In this document: positions 1-9,818 of the stretch, in pieces | Layout: each line of letters opens with the position of its first letter | Position numbering within the stretch: the stretch's first letter is position 1 | Assembly (NCBI GenBank): GCA_030428395.1 | Contig: JAUIDW010000009.1 | Span: 1-43,494, forward strand | Length of the DNA: 43,494 nt | Source: a bacterium | GTDB taxonomy: Bacteria; Planctomycetota; UBA1135; GCA-002686595 | Direction of reading: 5' to 3' | Program-made: the position numbers and the translations under genes | Notes under the pieces: generated by a model | Told to the model about the DNA's origin: nothing | What the model saw: only the letters and a program-made list of their open reading frames with translations | Database searches by the model: none

Positions 1-1
1 C

Positions 2-171
2 GTGTTCGACCCGTTCTTCACGCGCAGCGAGGGCACCGGGCTCGGGCTGTCGGTCTCCTACCAGATCGCGCGGGCCCACGGCGGCGACCTGTCGGTCGCC
101 GAGGCGCCCGGGGGCGGCGCGCGCTTCGCCCTGCGCCTGCCCCTCGACGACGGGGCGACGGAGGACGGCGC

Positions 172-175
<4 letters not shown>
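2..175 (+). CDS. Sensor histidine kinase, C-terminal fragment
   Basis: Only the last 57 residues are inside the window; the gene starts upstream. They form the end of a HATPase_c domain: FDPFFT, then the G2 box GTGLGLS, then a YQIARAHGG segment typical of the final helix and strand of NtrB/PilS-type kinases. The stop overlaps the start of the next gene (ATGA at 172-175), so the kinase and the NtrC-type regulator are co-transcribed and probably translationally coupled. The kinase should phosphorylate that regulator. Its sensory domain is not visible, so the signal cannot be inferred. Confidence 0.9.
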
Positions 176-1553
<1,378 letters not shown>

Positions 1554-1557
<4 letters not shown>

Positions 1558-3275
1558 CCGTGTGCGCGCGCTGGGCGCCCCGGTGCGCGCCGCTGGTGGC
1601 GGCGCTCGCCGCGGCCTGCGGGGGCCCCGACGACGGAGCGGCCCCGGCGTCGCAGCCTCCGGCCGAGCGGACGCCGGCGCGGGGGGCGCGCCCGTTCGCC
1701 GCCCGCTTCCAGGACGCCACGGCGGCCGCGGGGCTGGACTTCGTCCACCGCACGGGCGCCTTCGGCGAGAAGTGGCTGCCCGAGACCATGGGCGCGGGGG
1801 CCTGCCTGTTCGACGCCGACGGCGACGGGGCGCTCGACCTCTTCCTGGTCGGCGGCGCGCGCTGGCCGGACCGCGAGGGCGACGCGGCGAGCCGCTGCGC
1901 GCTGTACCGCGGCCGCGGCGACGGCACCTTCGCCGCGGCGGACGCGGGCGTCGAGCTCGCCGGGTACGGGATGGGCTGCGCCGCGGGGGACCCCGACGCG
2001 GACGGCGACCTCGACCTGTTCGTGACGACGCTGGGCCGCGACGTGTTGCTGCGCAACGAGGGCGGGCGCTTCCGCGACGCGACGGCCGAGGCCGGCCTCG
2101 CCGCGCTGCAGCGTCCGGAGTGGACCACGGCGGCGCTCTGGCTGGACGCGGACGCGGACGGGGACGTCGACCTGTTCGTGGGCGGCTACGTCGAGTGGTC
2201 GCCGGAGACGGAGATCTTCACGAGCTTCGACGGCGTGGAGAAGGTCTTCACCACGCCCGACCGCTACCCCGGGCTGCCGAGCCGGCTCTACCTGAACCGC
2301 GGGGACGGCACGTTCGAGGAGGCGCCCTTCGAGGGCCCCGAATCCAGCCGGGGCAAGGTGCTCGGCGCGGTCGCCGAGGACCTGGACGGCGACGGGCTGC
2401 CCGAGGTGCTGGCGGCGAACGACACGCGCCCGAACTTCCTGTTCCACAACCTCGGCGCCGGGCGCTTCGAGGAGGTCGGCGTCGCCGCGGGCATCGCCTA
2501 CGACGAGAACGGGCGCGCGCGCGCCGGCATGGGCATCGACGTGGCGCGGCTCGCCGACGAGCGCGCGGTCGTGGCGATCGGCAACTTCGCGGGCGAGCCG
2601 CTGTCGCTCTTCGAGCAGGACGGCGACCTGCGCTTCCGCGCGGTCGGGCGCCGCGCGGGGATCGCCGAGCCGACCTTCGCGCCGCTCACCTTCGGCCTGG
2701 CCTTCCTCGACGTCGACCTGGACGGCTGGCTCGACCTCGTGGTCGTGAACGGCCACATCGAGCCGGACATCGCGCGCCACCGCCCCGGCGAGCGCCACGC
2801 GCAGCCGCCGCTGCTGCTGCGCGGGACGCCGGGCGGGACGTTCGAGGACGTCGGCGCGGACGCGGGGCCGGCCTTCGCCCGACCGCTCGTGGGGCGCGGC
2901 CTGGCGTACGGCGACGTGGACGGGGACGGCGACCTCGACCTCGTCGTCACGCAGAACGGCGGGCCCGCGCGGCTGTACCTGAACCGCCTCCAGGAGACCG
3001 ACCCGCGGCACTTCCTGCGCCTGCGCCTCGAGGGAACCGGCGCGAACCGCCAGGCCCTGGGCGCGCTGGTCGAGGTGCGCGCCGGCGGCCGCGCCCGGCG
3101 CGCGACCGTGCGCACGGGCGGCTCGTACCTGAGCCAGTCCGAGCCCGTGCTGACGTTCGGCCTCGGCGACGTCGACGCGGTCGACGAGGTGCTCGTCCGC
3201 TGGCCGGACGGGCGCCGCACCCGGCACGCCGCGCCGGAGGTCGACCGCACGGTCGTCCTGCGGGCCCCGCGCTGA
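1554..3275 (+). CDS. CRTAC1-family lipoprotein: FG-GAP/VCBS propeller with ASPIC/UnbV domain
   Basis: A 573-residue secreted protein. The GTG start at 1554 overlaps the regulator stop by 4 bp. The N-terminus is a short lipoprotein-like signal with candidate lipidation Cys22 (LAAAC), then a Pro/Ala-rich spacer. About six FG-GAP repeats follow, each with an acidic calcium-loop motif such as [42 protein letters not shown] and [10 protein letters not shown], predicting a seven-bladed-type beta propeller. The last ~80 residues are an ASPIC/UnbV domain ([15 protein letters not shown], then VRWPDGR). ASPIC proteins are extracytoplasmic and mostly of unknown function; enediyne-cluster UnbV proteins belong to this family. 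The position inside a two-component operon suggests that it belongs to the system the operon controls. A second CRTAC1 protein is encoded at 8034-9818. Confidence 0.9.
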
Positions 3276-3314
3276 GGCCCCCACGCCCCGGGCCGACGCG
3301 CCGGGCCGTGGGCC
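3276..3314 (+). terminator. Hairpin after the CRTAC1 gene
   Basis: The hairpin starts directly after the stop codon. The two stem segments are CACG/CGTG and CCCGG/CCGGG around a 9-nt loop, with one mismatch and flanking G:C pairs. There is no following T-run, which is common in very GC-rich genomes. It separates the regulator operon from the sigma-54-like promoter at 3537. The rest of the 3276-3613 gap holds that promoter and GC-rich sequence with no gene that I can support. Confidence 0.45.
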
Positions 3315-3536
3315 CCACCTTCTCGAGCGGCCGGGGCTCCTCGACGGCCCGGGGCGAGGCCCGCTCCACCCCGGCGACCCGCAGATTCGACGGGTCCGGC
3401 CCGTAGATTTTCCGACCCGGCGTCCCGCGCGGACCTCCGGGGCCGGGGGAGCCCGGGGGCGGCGAGGGGCGGGGCGCGGCGCGAACTACCGCAGGGGCAA
3501 GGGGTTGTGCGGGGCCCCGGGGCCCGCGGGGCCGCC

Positions 3537-3552
3537 CGGCACGGCCGGTGCT
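3537..3552 (+). promoter_or_regulatory. Sigma-54-type (-24/-12) promoter
   Basis: The sequence CGGCACG-GCCG-GTGCT matches TGGCACG-N4-TTGCW at the key GG and GC dinucleotides with exact GG-N10-GC spacing, plus ACG in the -24 box and T after GC. It departs at the first T and at TT before GC. Transcription would begin near 3563, about 50 nt before the ATG at 3614. The nearest upstream regulator is a sigma-54 activator, which supports the call, but GC-rich DNA makes chance matches easier. Confidence 0.5.
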
Positions 3553-3613
3553 TACCGGGGGGAGAGCCGCGCGCGGGTGCGGCCACTCCTCGCTCTACCA
3601 AGACTCCCTCGCC

Positions 3614-4207
3614 ATGACCCCGATCCAGCACGCCATCCACGCTCCCGCCGAGGGCTCGCGTGGCCTCCTCCAGAAGCTCAACGCCGAATGGCACGAGACC
3701 GCCCTGCGCGTCTTCGCCGTCATCGTGCTCGCCCACTGGGCCGAGCACCTCGCCCAGGCCTACCAGATCTACGTCCTCGGATGGGCCGTCCCCGACGCGC
3801 GCGGCGTGCTCGGGCTGTGGTTCCCCTGGATGGTGAAGTCCGAGGTGCTGCACTACGGCTACGCGATCGTCATGCTCGCCGGCCTGTGGTTCCTGCGCAC
3901 CGGCTTCGTCGGGCGCGGCCGCCTCTGGTGGATGATCTCGTTCTGGATCCAGTTCTGGCACCACATCGAGCACGCGCTGCTGCAGGGGCAGGCGATCGCG
4001 GGGGGCAACCTGTTCGACAGCCCCGTCCCGGTCAGCATCGCGCAGCTGTGGATCCCGCGCGTCGAGCTGCACCTCTTCTACAACACGGTGGTGTTCATCC
4101 CGATGGCGATCGGCATGTACTACCACGTGTTCCCGCCGCGCAAGGAATCCGCCGCGGGCGTGCAGTGCTCCTGCGCGATCCGTCGCGAGCAGGCGGAGGC
4201 CGCGTGA
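3614..4207 (+). CDS. Histidine-rich four-helix membrane protein, unknown function
   Basis: A 197-residue protein with about four membrane segments and an unusual set of charged and His motifs in or near them: EWHETALRVF, HWAEHLAQAYQIYVLGW, KSEVLHYGYA, FWHHIEHALL and RVELHLFYN. I recall similar unnamed integral membrane proteins in actinobacteria and other phyla, but no function. Paired His and Glu in membrane helices suggest a metal or haem site; that is inference. The C-terminus is cytoplasmic-looking and has a CSC motif. I chose the ATG at 3614 because a GTG at 3548 would add 22 non-membrane residues and overlap the promoter element. It is the first gene of a run that continues to 10753. 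Its stop overlaps the next GTG start (GTGA). Confidence 0.75.
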   Translation: MTPIQHAIHAPAEGSRGLLQKLNAEWHETALRVFAVIVLAHWAEHLAQAYQIYVLGWAVPDARGVLGLWFPWMVKSEVLHYGYAIVMLAGLWFLRTGFVGRGRLWWMISFWIQFWHHIEHALLQGQAIAGGNLFDSPVPVSIAQLWIPRVELHLFYNTVVFIPMAIGMYYHVFPPRKESAAGVQCSCAIRREQAEAA

Positions 4208-4629
4208 GGCACGCTGCCGTGACCGCGGCCCGGCGGCTCTCCGCCCTGGCGCTCCTCGTCCTGCCGCTCACCGCGGCGTCGTGCGGCGCGGACGCCAGGG
4301 AGGACGCCGCGCCGCTCGACGTCGCCCTCGAGCTCGACCCCTCCCCGCCCCGGACCGGTCCGGTGCGGGTGACCGTCGCGCTGCGGTCGGGTGACGCGCC
4401 GCTCGCCGGGGCCGAGGTGCGCCTGGAGGGCAACATGAACCACGCCGGGATGGTGCCCGAGCTCGCGACGGCGGAGGAGACCGAGCCGGGCCGGTACGCG
4501 GCGGACATGGAGTTCACGATGGGCGGCGACTGGTTCTTCGTCGTCACGGCGACCGGGCCCGACGGGCAGACCGTCGAGCGCGTGGTCGAGGTCCCCGGCG
4601 TCTCCGCCGGCGGAGGCGGATCGCAGTGA
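4204..4629 (+). CDS. FixH/YtkA-like lipoprotein
   Basis: A 141-residue protein starting at GTG 4204, overlapping the previous stop by 4 bp. Residues 1-25 are a lipoprotein signal (long Leu/Ala stretch, then TAASC with the lipidation Cys). The remainder is one immunoglobulin-like FixH/YtkA domain with the family hallmarks VRLEGNMNHAGMVPE, EPGRYAADMEFTMGGDW and a final VVTATGPDG strand. FixH-type domains accompany cation pumps and oxidase assembly genes, and YtkA-like domains occur in copper-related contexts. The Met/His motif NMNHAGM could bind copper, which is a family-based guess. The stop overlaps the ferredoxin gene start, so these genes are translated as a chain. Confidence 0.8.
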   Translation: MRHAAVTAARRLSALALLVLPLTAASCGADAREDAAPLDVALELDPSPPRTGPVRVTVALRSGDAPLAGAEVRLEGNMNHAGMVPELATAEETEPGRYAADMEFTMGGDWFFVVTATGPDGQTVERVVEVPGVSAGGGGSQ

Positions 4630-6101
4630 GCCTCGCCGGGGTCCGCCCCGCCGCGGAGCCCGTCGCCGTCCGCGACCGGCCCCGCGGCCTCGACCTCCTG
4701 CGCGTGCCGGGGCTCGGCCCCTTCCTGCGCTGGCGCCACGCGCGCCTCGCAGCCCAGCTCGGGATGCTGCTGGTCGCCCTGGCGCTCGTGCTCCACGGGT
4801 TCCTCGGCCCGCAGCTCGCGCCCCGCAACCTCGCGACGCTCCTGACCTGGGTCCACTACCGCGGCCTGCTGGTCGCGGTCCTCGTCGGCGCGGGCAACGT
4901 GTTCTGCGCCGCCTGCCCGCTGCTGCTCGCGCGGGACCTGTCCCGGCGGCTGTTCGCGCCGACCCGGCGGTTCCCGCGCGCGCTGCGCAACAAGTGGCCG
5001 GCCGTCGCGCTGTTCGTCGTCGTGCTGTTCGCGTACGAGGCCCTGGACCTGTGGGGCTCGCCGGCGGGGACCGCGGTGCTGATCCTCGCCTACTTCGCCG
5101 CCGCCTTCCTGGTCGACGCGTTCTTCACGCGCGCGCCGTTCTGCAAGTACGTCTGCCCGGTCGGGCAGTTCAACTTCGTCGCCTCGACGCTCTCGCCGCT
5201 CGAGGTGCGCGTGCGCGACGCCGACGTGTGCACGACGTGCCGCACGGTCGACTGCATCCGCGGGCGGCGGGACCCGGCCGAGCCCGACCGGGTCGTCCAG
5301 CGGGGCTGCGAGCTGGACCTGTTCCTGCCCCGCAAGGTCGGCAACCTCGACTGCACGTTCTGCCTCGACTGCGCGCACGCCTGCCCGCACGACAACGTCG
5401 CGCTCGGCGCGCGGGTCCCGGGCGAGGAGCTGACCGTCGACCCCGTCCGCTCGGGGCTCGGCCGCCTGTCGAAGCGGCGCGACGTCACGGCCCTGGTGCT
5501 GGTCTTCGCCTTCGGCGCCCTCCTGAACGCCTTCGGCATGGTCAGCCCGGTGTACGCCTTCCAGGCGTGGCTCGCCGACCTCCTCGGCACGCGGAGCGAG
5601 ACCGCCGTGCTGGGTGTCCTGTTCGCGGTCGGGCTCGTGGTCGAGCCCGTCGCCCTGCTCAGTCTGACCGGCGTCGCGGCCCTGCGTCTGGCGGGGTCCC
5701 CGGAGAACCTGCTCCGCCACGCGGGCCGCTTCGCCTTCGCCCTCGCCCCCCTGGGGCTGGGCGTCTGGACCGCGCACTACGCGTTCCACCTCCTCACGGG
5801 GCTGTGGACGTTCGTGCCCGTGCTGCAGCTCGCGGCGCGCGACCTGGGGATCCCCCTCGGCGACCCGGCCTGGGGCCGGGGGGGTCTCTCGGTCGCCGCC
5901 GTGCAGCCCATCGAGCTCGGGCTGCTGTTCCTGGGCCTGGCGGGGTCGCTCGGCGTCGCGGCGCGTCTGGCGCAGCGCGACTTCCCCGCCGCCTGGAAGC
6001 GCGTGCTGCTGCCGTGGGGCGCGCTGATCGCGCTGATGTTCGCGGCCGCGGTCTGGCTGCTCGACCAGCCGATGGAGCTGCGGGGGACGTTCCTCGGATG
6101 A
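4626..6101 (+). CDS. NapH/NosR-like membrane-bound 4Fe-4S protein
   Basis: A 491-residue polytopic membrane protein starting at GTG 4626. Several helices precede a first Cys cluster (FCAACPLLL) and a NapH/CcoG-type motif (FCKYVCPVGQFNFV). A soluble ferredoxin-like segment follows (CTTCRTVDCI, then CTFCLDCAHACPHDNV), enough for two 4Fe-4S clusters, and then at least four more helices. NapH, NosR and CcoG proteins pass electrons from quinol or a cytoplasmic donor across or along the inner membrane to a periplasmic partner. No nitrate, nitrous-oxide or cytochrome-oxidase catalytic gene is nearby, so the acceptor is unknown; the CRTAC1 proteins and the RnfD-like protein of this operon are candidates. 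The stop overlaps the next start (ATGA). Confidence 0.85.
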   Translation: MSLAGVRPAAEPVAVRDRPRGLDLLRVPGLGPFLRWRHARLAAQLGMLLVALALVLHGFLGPQLAPRNLATLLTWVHYRGLLVAVLVGAGNVFCAACPLLLARDLSRRLFAPTRRFPRALRNKWPAVALFVVVLFAYEALDLWGSPAGTAVLILAYFAAAFLVDAFFTRAPFCKYVCPVGQFNFVASTLSPLEVRVRDADVCTTCRTVDCIRGRRDPAEPDRVVQRGCELDLFLPRKVGNLDCTFCLDCAHACPHDNVALGARVPGEELTVDPVRSGLGRLSKRRDVTALVLVFAFGALLNAFGMVSPVYAFQAWLADLLGTRSETAVLGVLFAVGLVVEPVALLSLTGVAALRLAGSPENLLRHAGRFAFALAPLGLGVWTAHYAFHLLTGLWTFVPVLQLAARDLGIPLGDPAWGRGGLSVAAVQPIELGLLFLGLAGSLGVAARLAQRDFPAAWKRVLLPWGALIALMFAAAVWLLDQPMELRGTFLG

Positions 6102-6601
6102 GCTCCTGGACCCGAGCCCTCGCCGCGGTGCTGGCCCTGGCCGGCGCCGCGCGCGCCCACGACGGTCCGCCGTATCCGATCGTCGTCGACCGGCCGCTCG
6201 AGACAGGCCTCGTCTCCGTCTGGGCCGACCCCGACGTCGGGACGGGGACCTTCTACGTGTACCTGGACCCGGTGCCCGCCACGGCGGCCCTGCCGGACCT
6301 CTCCATCGCCGTGCGCCCCGCCGACGGGCACGTCCCCGAGGCGCGGGTGGCGGCGGTTCCCTCCGAGCCGGGCGAGCCCTTCCAGCTCGTCGGCGAGGTT
6401 CCCTTCGACCGTCGAGGACCGTGGGAAGTCGTGTTCGCCTTCGGCGCCGAGCAGTTCGAGCTCGGCGTCGAGGTGACCCCGCCCGGTGCCGGGCGCATCG
6501 ACCTGCTGTGGTTCTCGTTCCCCTTCCTGACCATCGCCGCGCTGTGGCTGAAGGTCTTCTTCGCCCGCCGGCGCATCGCCCGGGAGCCTTCCCCGTCGTG
6601 A
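6098..6601 (+). CDS. Exported, C-terminally membrane-anchored protein of unknown function
   Basis: A 167-residue protein with an N-terminal signal peptide (TRALAAVLALAGAARA, predicted cut before HDGPPYPIVV), a beta-rich periplasmic domain (VSVWADPDVGTGTFYVYLDP, GEVPFDRRGPWEVVF) and a C-terminal transmembrane helix followed by a basic tail (FFARRRIAREP). The fold looks immunoglobulin-like, similar in size and style to the FixH-like neighbour at 4204. I do not recognise a named family. The start overlaps the ferredoxin stop by 4 bp and the stop overlaps the porin GTG, so it is part of the same operon and probably an accessory protein of the same membrane complex. Confidence 0.7.
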   Translation: MSSWTRALAAVLALAGAARAHDGPPYPIVVDRPLETGLVSVWADPDVGTGTFYVYLDPVPATAALPDLSIAVRPADGHVPEARVAAVPSEPGEPFQLVGEVPFDRRGPWEVVFAFGAEQFELGVEVTPPGAGRIDLLWFSFPFLTIAALWLKVFFARRRIAREPSPS

Positions 6602-8031
6602 ATCCCTCTCGAGTAACCCCCCGCGGCGTGGTCGCCGCGCTCGCTCTGCTCCTGCTGGCGGCCGTCCCCGCGCGCGCGAACAACAACACGAACAGCGAGG
6701 AGTCGAAGGACGGGTCCTCCGGGCGGCCCCAGTTCCGCTTCCTGCGCCAGGACGAGGACTGGTCGAAGTTCGTGGCCGGGAGCGACCCGTTCGACCCCCT
6801 GAAGCGCATCTCGCTGAACGACGACGGCTCGGTGTGGCTCAGCATCGGGGGCCGCGCCGAGGGCCGCGTGGAGTCCTGGAAGAACTTCGCCTTCGGGGCG
6901 CCCGACGACGACGACACGTTCGTCCTGTCGCGCGTGCTGCTGCACGGGGACCTGCACCTCGGCGAGCACTTCCGGCTGTTCGCCGAGGGCAAGACGGCGC
7001 AGTCCACCGAGCGCGACCTGCCGGGCGGTCGGCGCACGCTCGACATGGACACCCTCGCCCTGCAGCAGCTCTTCGCGGAGACGCCGCTCGAGTTCAGCGA
7101 GGAGAACGAGCTCGTGCTGCGCGGCGGACGCCAGATGATCTCGCTGGGGCGCCAGCGCCTGATCAGCCCGCTGCCGTGGGGCAACACGCTCCGCACGTGG
7201 GACGGCCTCCGCGGGGACCTGACGACGGGCGACTGGGTGACGACCGCCCTGGCGGCGTCCTTCGTGCCGGTCGACAAGACGGAGCCGAACACGCCCGACC
7301 GCGACCAGCTGCTGTTCGGCCTGTACGCGCACCGGGACGGGGACGCGCCGGGCCGCGGGACCGAGCTGTACTGGCTCGCGAACACCCGCGGCGACATCAC
7401 CGTGAACGGGTCCACCGGGGACGCGCGGCGGCACACCCTCGGGACCCGCCTCTGGCACCGGATGGACTCCGGCATGGACGTGGAGTTCGAGGGCGCCGGC
7501 CAGGTCGGGACGGTGGGCGACGCGGACGTGCTCGCGGGCTTCGCGACGCTCGAGCTCGGCTACCGGCCGGAGAGCTCCTGGGACCACCGCTGGTTCCTGG
7601 GCCTCGACTGGGCCAGCGGCGACAACCGCGCCGGCGGGGACGTGCAGACCTTCGACCAGCTGTACCCGCTGGGGCACGCGTACCTGGGGTACATGGACTA
7701 CATCGGCCGCCAGAACATCGTCGGGGCCAACGCCGGCATCTCGTGGTGGCCCGTGCCGCGCTGCGAGCTGCGCGCCGCGGTGCACTCGTTCTGGCTCGAG
7801 AGCCTCGACGACGCGCTGTACAACGCCGGCGGCGGCGTGCTGCGCGCCCCGGGGAATTTCTCGACGCACCACGTCGGGTACGAGTTCGACCTGCTCGCCC
7901 GGCGCCCGCTCGGCCGGCACTGGAACGGCTACGCGGGCTACTCCCACTTCTTCTCCGGCGGGGCCCTCGAGGACTCGGGGCCCTCCCGCGACGCGGACTT
8001 CTTCTATCTGGGGCTCGGCTTTACGTTCTAG
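6598..8031 (+). CDS. Alginate-export-family outer membrane porin
   Basis: A 477-residue protein starting at GTG 6598 with a clear signal peptide (VVAALALLLLAAVPARA, then NNNTNSEESKD). The mature part is rich in alternating amphipathic strands and fits the Alginate_exp family: SVWLSIGGRAEGRVE, HLGEHFRLFAEGK, LDTLALQQLFAE-like and LRGGRQMISLGRQRLISP segments, ending in an aromatic residue (LGLGFTF) typical of outer membrane barrels. The family includes AlgE of pseudomonads and many porins with other substrates. No alginate biosynthesis gene is present, so alginate is not implied. The position between inner-membrane redox proteins and the CRTAC1/RnfD pair suggests an outer-membrane channel for this system. 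Its stop is 2 bp before the next ATG. Confidence 0.85.
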   Translation: MNPSRVTPRGVVAALALLLLAAVPARANNNTNSEESKDGSSGRPQFRFLRQDEDWSKFVAGSDPFDPLKRISLNDDGSVWLSIGGRAEGRVESWKNFAFGAPDDDDTFVLSRVLLHGDLHLGEHFRLFAEGKTAQSTERDLPGGRRTLDMDTLALQQLFAETPLEFSEENELVLRGGRQMISLGRQRLISPLPWGNTLRTWDGLRGDLTTGDWVTTALAASFVPVDKTEPNTPDRDQLLFGLYAHRDGDAPGRGTELYWLANTRGDITVNGSTGDARRHTLGTRLWHRMDSGMDVEFEGAGQVGTVGDADVLAGFATLELGYRPESSWDHRWFLGLDWASGDNRAGGDVQTFDQLYPLGHAYLGYMDYIGRQNIVGANAGISWWPVPRCELRAAVHSFWLESLDDALYNAGGGVLRAPGNFSTHHVGYEFDLLARRPLGRHWNGYAGYSHFFSGGALEDSGPSRDADFFYLGLGFTF

Positions 8032-8033
8032 GC

Positions 8034-9818
8034 ATGGCCCAGGCTCCCTCCCCGGTCCGCAAGCGTCTCGTCGACGTGCTGTTCGTGGCCCTCCTGGTCT
8101 TCGTGTGGCGGGAGGGGCTGGGCGCGCCGGCGGAGGCCGGCCCGGAGGCTCCGGGGGGACGCCTCGAGCAGATCCGGTTCCGCGAGGTCGGCGCGGAGGT
8201 CGGCGTCGAGTTCACGCACCGCACGACGTCGATCGCGCCCGCGCTGATGCCGCTCGAGCCGATGATCGCCGGCCTCGGCGCGTCCGTGGCCGTGTGCGAT
8301 GCCAACGGGGACGGCTGGCCCGACCTCTACTCCACGACCAGCGCGGACCACGAGCCCAACGCGCTCTTCGTGAACCGCGGCGACGGGACCTTCGTCGACC
8401 ACGCGGAGGCCGCGGGGCTGGCCGACCTCAACCGCAGCGGGACGAGCTGCAGCATGGGCTCGGTGTGGGCCGACTGGACCGGCGACGGCCAGCAGGACGT
8501 GCTGGTGTACGGCTGGGGGCACTGCCGGCTGTTCGAGAACCTCGGCGACCTGCGCTTCGAGGAGCGGACCGAGCAGGCCGGCGTGGGCGCGCGGATCAAC
8601 AGCCAGGCGGCGACGTGGCTGGACTTCGACCGCGACGGGCGGCTCGACCTGGTGATCGCGGGCTACTACTCCGAGGAGCACGACCTCTGGAACACGGCGT
8701 CCACGCGCGTGCTGCACGACAGCTTCGAGTTCGCGCGCAACGGGGGCCGCAACCGGCTCTACCGCAACCTGGGCGACGGGCGCTTCGAGGACGTGAGCCA
8801 CCTGCTGGGCGAGGACGCGCCGCGCTGGACGATGGCGGTGGCGGCGGCGGACCTCGACCGGGACGGCTGGCAGGACCTGTACCTGGCCAACGACTACGGC
8901 ACGGAGGAGGTGCTGCTGAACCAGGGCGGGACCGGCTTCCGGCGCGCGACCGGGCTGGGGCTGGAGGCCGAGTCGAAGAGCGGCATGTGCGTCGCCTTCG
9001 GCAACGTGGGCAACGACGGCCGGCTCGCCACGTTCGTCACGAACATCTCGAAGGCCGGATTCCTGTTCCAGGGCAACAACCTGCGCGTGAACCACCTGCC
9101 CGAGGGCGGCCCCATGCGCCAGCGCGCGATCGGCGCCGTCGTGGACTGCGGCTGGGCCTGGGGCGCGCAGTTCGGGGACCTCGACTCCGACGGCTGGCAG
9201 GACCTGCTCGTCGTGAACGGCTTCGTCTCGGGGGACCGCGAGCGCGACTACTGGTACCCGATGACCAAGATCTCCGGCGCGGCGGGCGGCCTCGTCGCGG
9301 ACGCGGCGAACTGGGAGCCGATGGGCGACCGCAGCCTGTCGGGCTACGAGCGCACGCGCGTCCTGCTGCAGACGCCGGGGGGCAGCGGGCGCTTCGTCGA
9401 GGTCGGCCGCCAGGTCGGCATCGACGACGTGGGGGACGGCCGGGGCGTCGCGCTGGGGGACCTCGACCGCGACGGGGACCTCGACGTCGTGGTCGCCAAC
9501 CAGCGCGGTCCGCTGCTCGTGTACCGCAACGAGAGCGAGGTCGCGGGCCACCACGTCGCCTTCGACCTCGTCGGCACGGTCAGCAACGCGGACGCGCTGG
9601 GCGCGGAGGTCCGCGTGACCTCGAGCGTCGGCACCCAGGTACAGGTCGTCACGGCGGCCTCGGGCTTCGCGGCGCAGAACGACCGCCGCCTGACGTTCGG
9701 CCTGGGCCGCGACCCCGGCCGCGTGACGGTCCACGTGCGCTGGCCGGCGGGGGGCGAGGACGTCCTCGAGGACCCCGCCCTGGACCAGGTGCACCGGCTG
9801 GTGGAGGTCGCGCGATGA
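8034..9818 (+). CDS. CRTAC1/ASPIC (UnbV-like) protein with N-terminal membrane anchor
   Basis: A 594-residue protein. A basic N-terminus and one hydrophobic helix (VDVLFVALLVFVW) act as an uncleaved anchor or signal. Six FG-GAP/VCBS-type calcium loops follow (DANGDGWPDLY, DWTGDGQQDVL, DFDRDGRLDLV, DLDRDGWQDLY, DLDSDGWQDLL, DLDRDGDLDVV), then a C-terminal ASPIC/UnbV domain (SNADALGAEVRV, FAAQNDRRLTFGLG, VHVRWPAGG). It differs from the protein at 1554-3275 in lacking a lipobox and in having a longer insert around the fifth repeat. It overlaps the following RnfD/UnbU-like gene by 4 bp. This UnbV-UnbU order is also known from enediyne clusters, but no polyketide synthase is seen here. Confidence 0.9.
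   Translation: MAQAPSPVRKRLVDVLFVALLVFVWREGLGAPAEAGPEAPGGRLEQIRFREVGAEVGVEFTHRTTSIAPALMPLEPMIAGLGASVAVCDANGDGWPDLYSTTSADHEPNALFVNRGDGTFVDHAEAAGLADLNRSGTSCSMGSVWADWTGDGQQDVLVYGWGHCRLFENLGDLRFEERTEQAGVGARINSQAATWLDFDRDGRLDLVIAGYYSEEHDLWNTASTRVLHDSFEFARNGGRNRLYRNLGDGRFEDVSHLLGEDAPRWTMAVAAADLDRDGWQDLYLANDYGTEEVLLNQGGTGFRRATGLGLEAESKSGMCVAFGNVGNDGRLATFVTNISKAGFLFQGNNLRVNHLPEGGPMRQRAIGAVVDCGWAWGAQFGDLDSDGWQDLLVVNGFVSGDRERDYWYPMTKISGAAGGLVADAANWEPMGDRSLSGYERTRVLLQTPGGSGRFVEVGRQVGIDDVGDGRGVALGDLDRDGDLDVVVANQRGPLLVYRNESEVAGHHVAFDLVGTVSNADALGAEVRVTSSVGTQVQVVTAASGFAAQNDRRLTFGLGRDPGRVTVHVRWPAGGEDVLEDPALDQVHRLVEVAR

Noticed and set aside
4095-7475. A 1126-codon open frame on the minus strand
   Set aside because: Arg/Pro-rich composition, antisense to recognised redox and porin genes, and no family motifs.
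6598-8031. An alginate export operon
   Set aside because: Only the outer membrane family matches; no alginate synthesis or modification genes are present.
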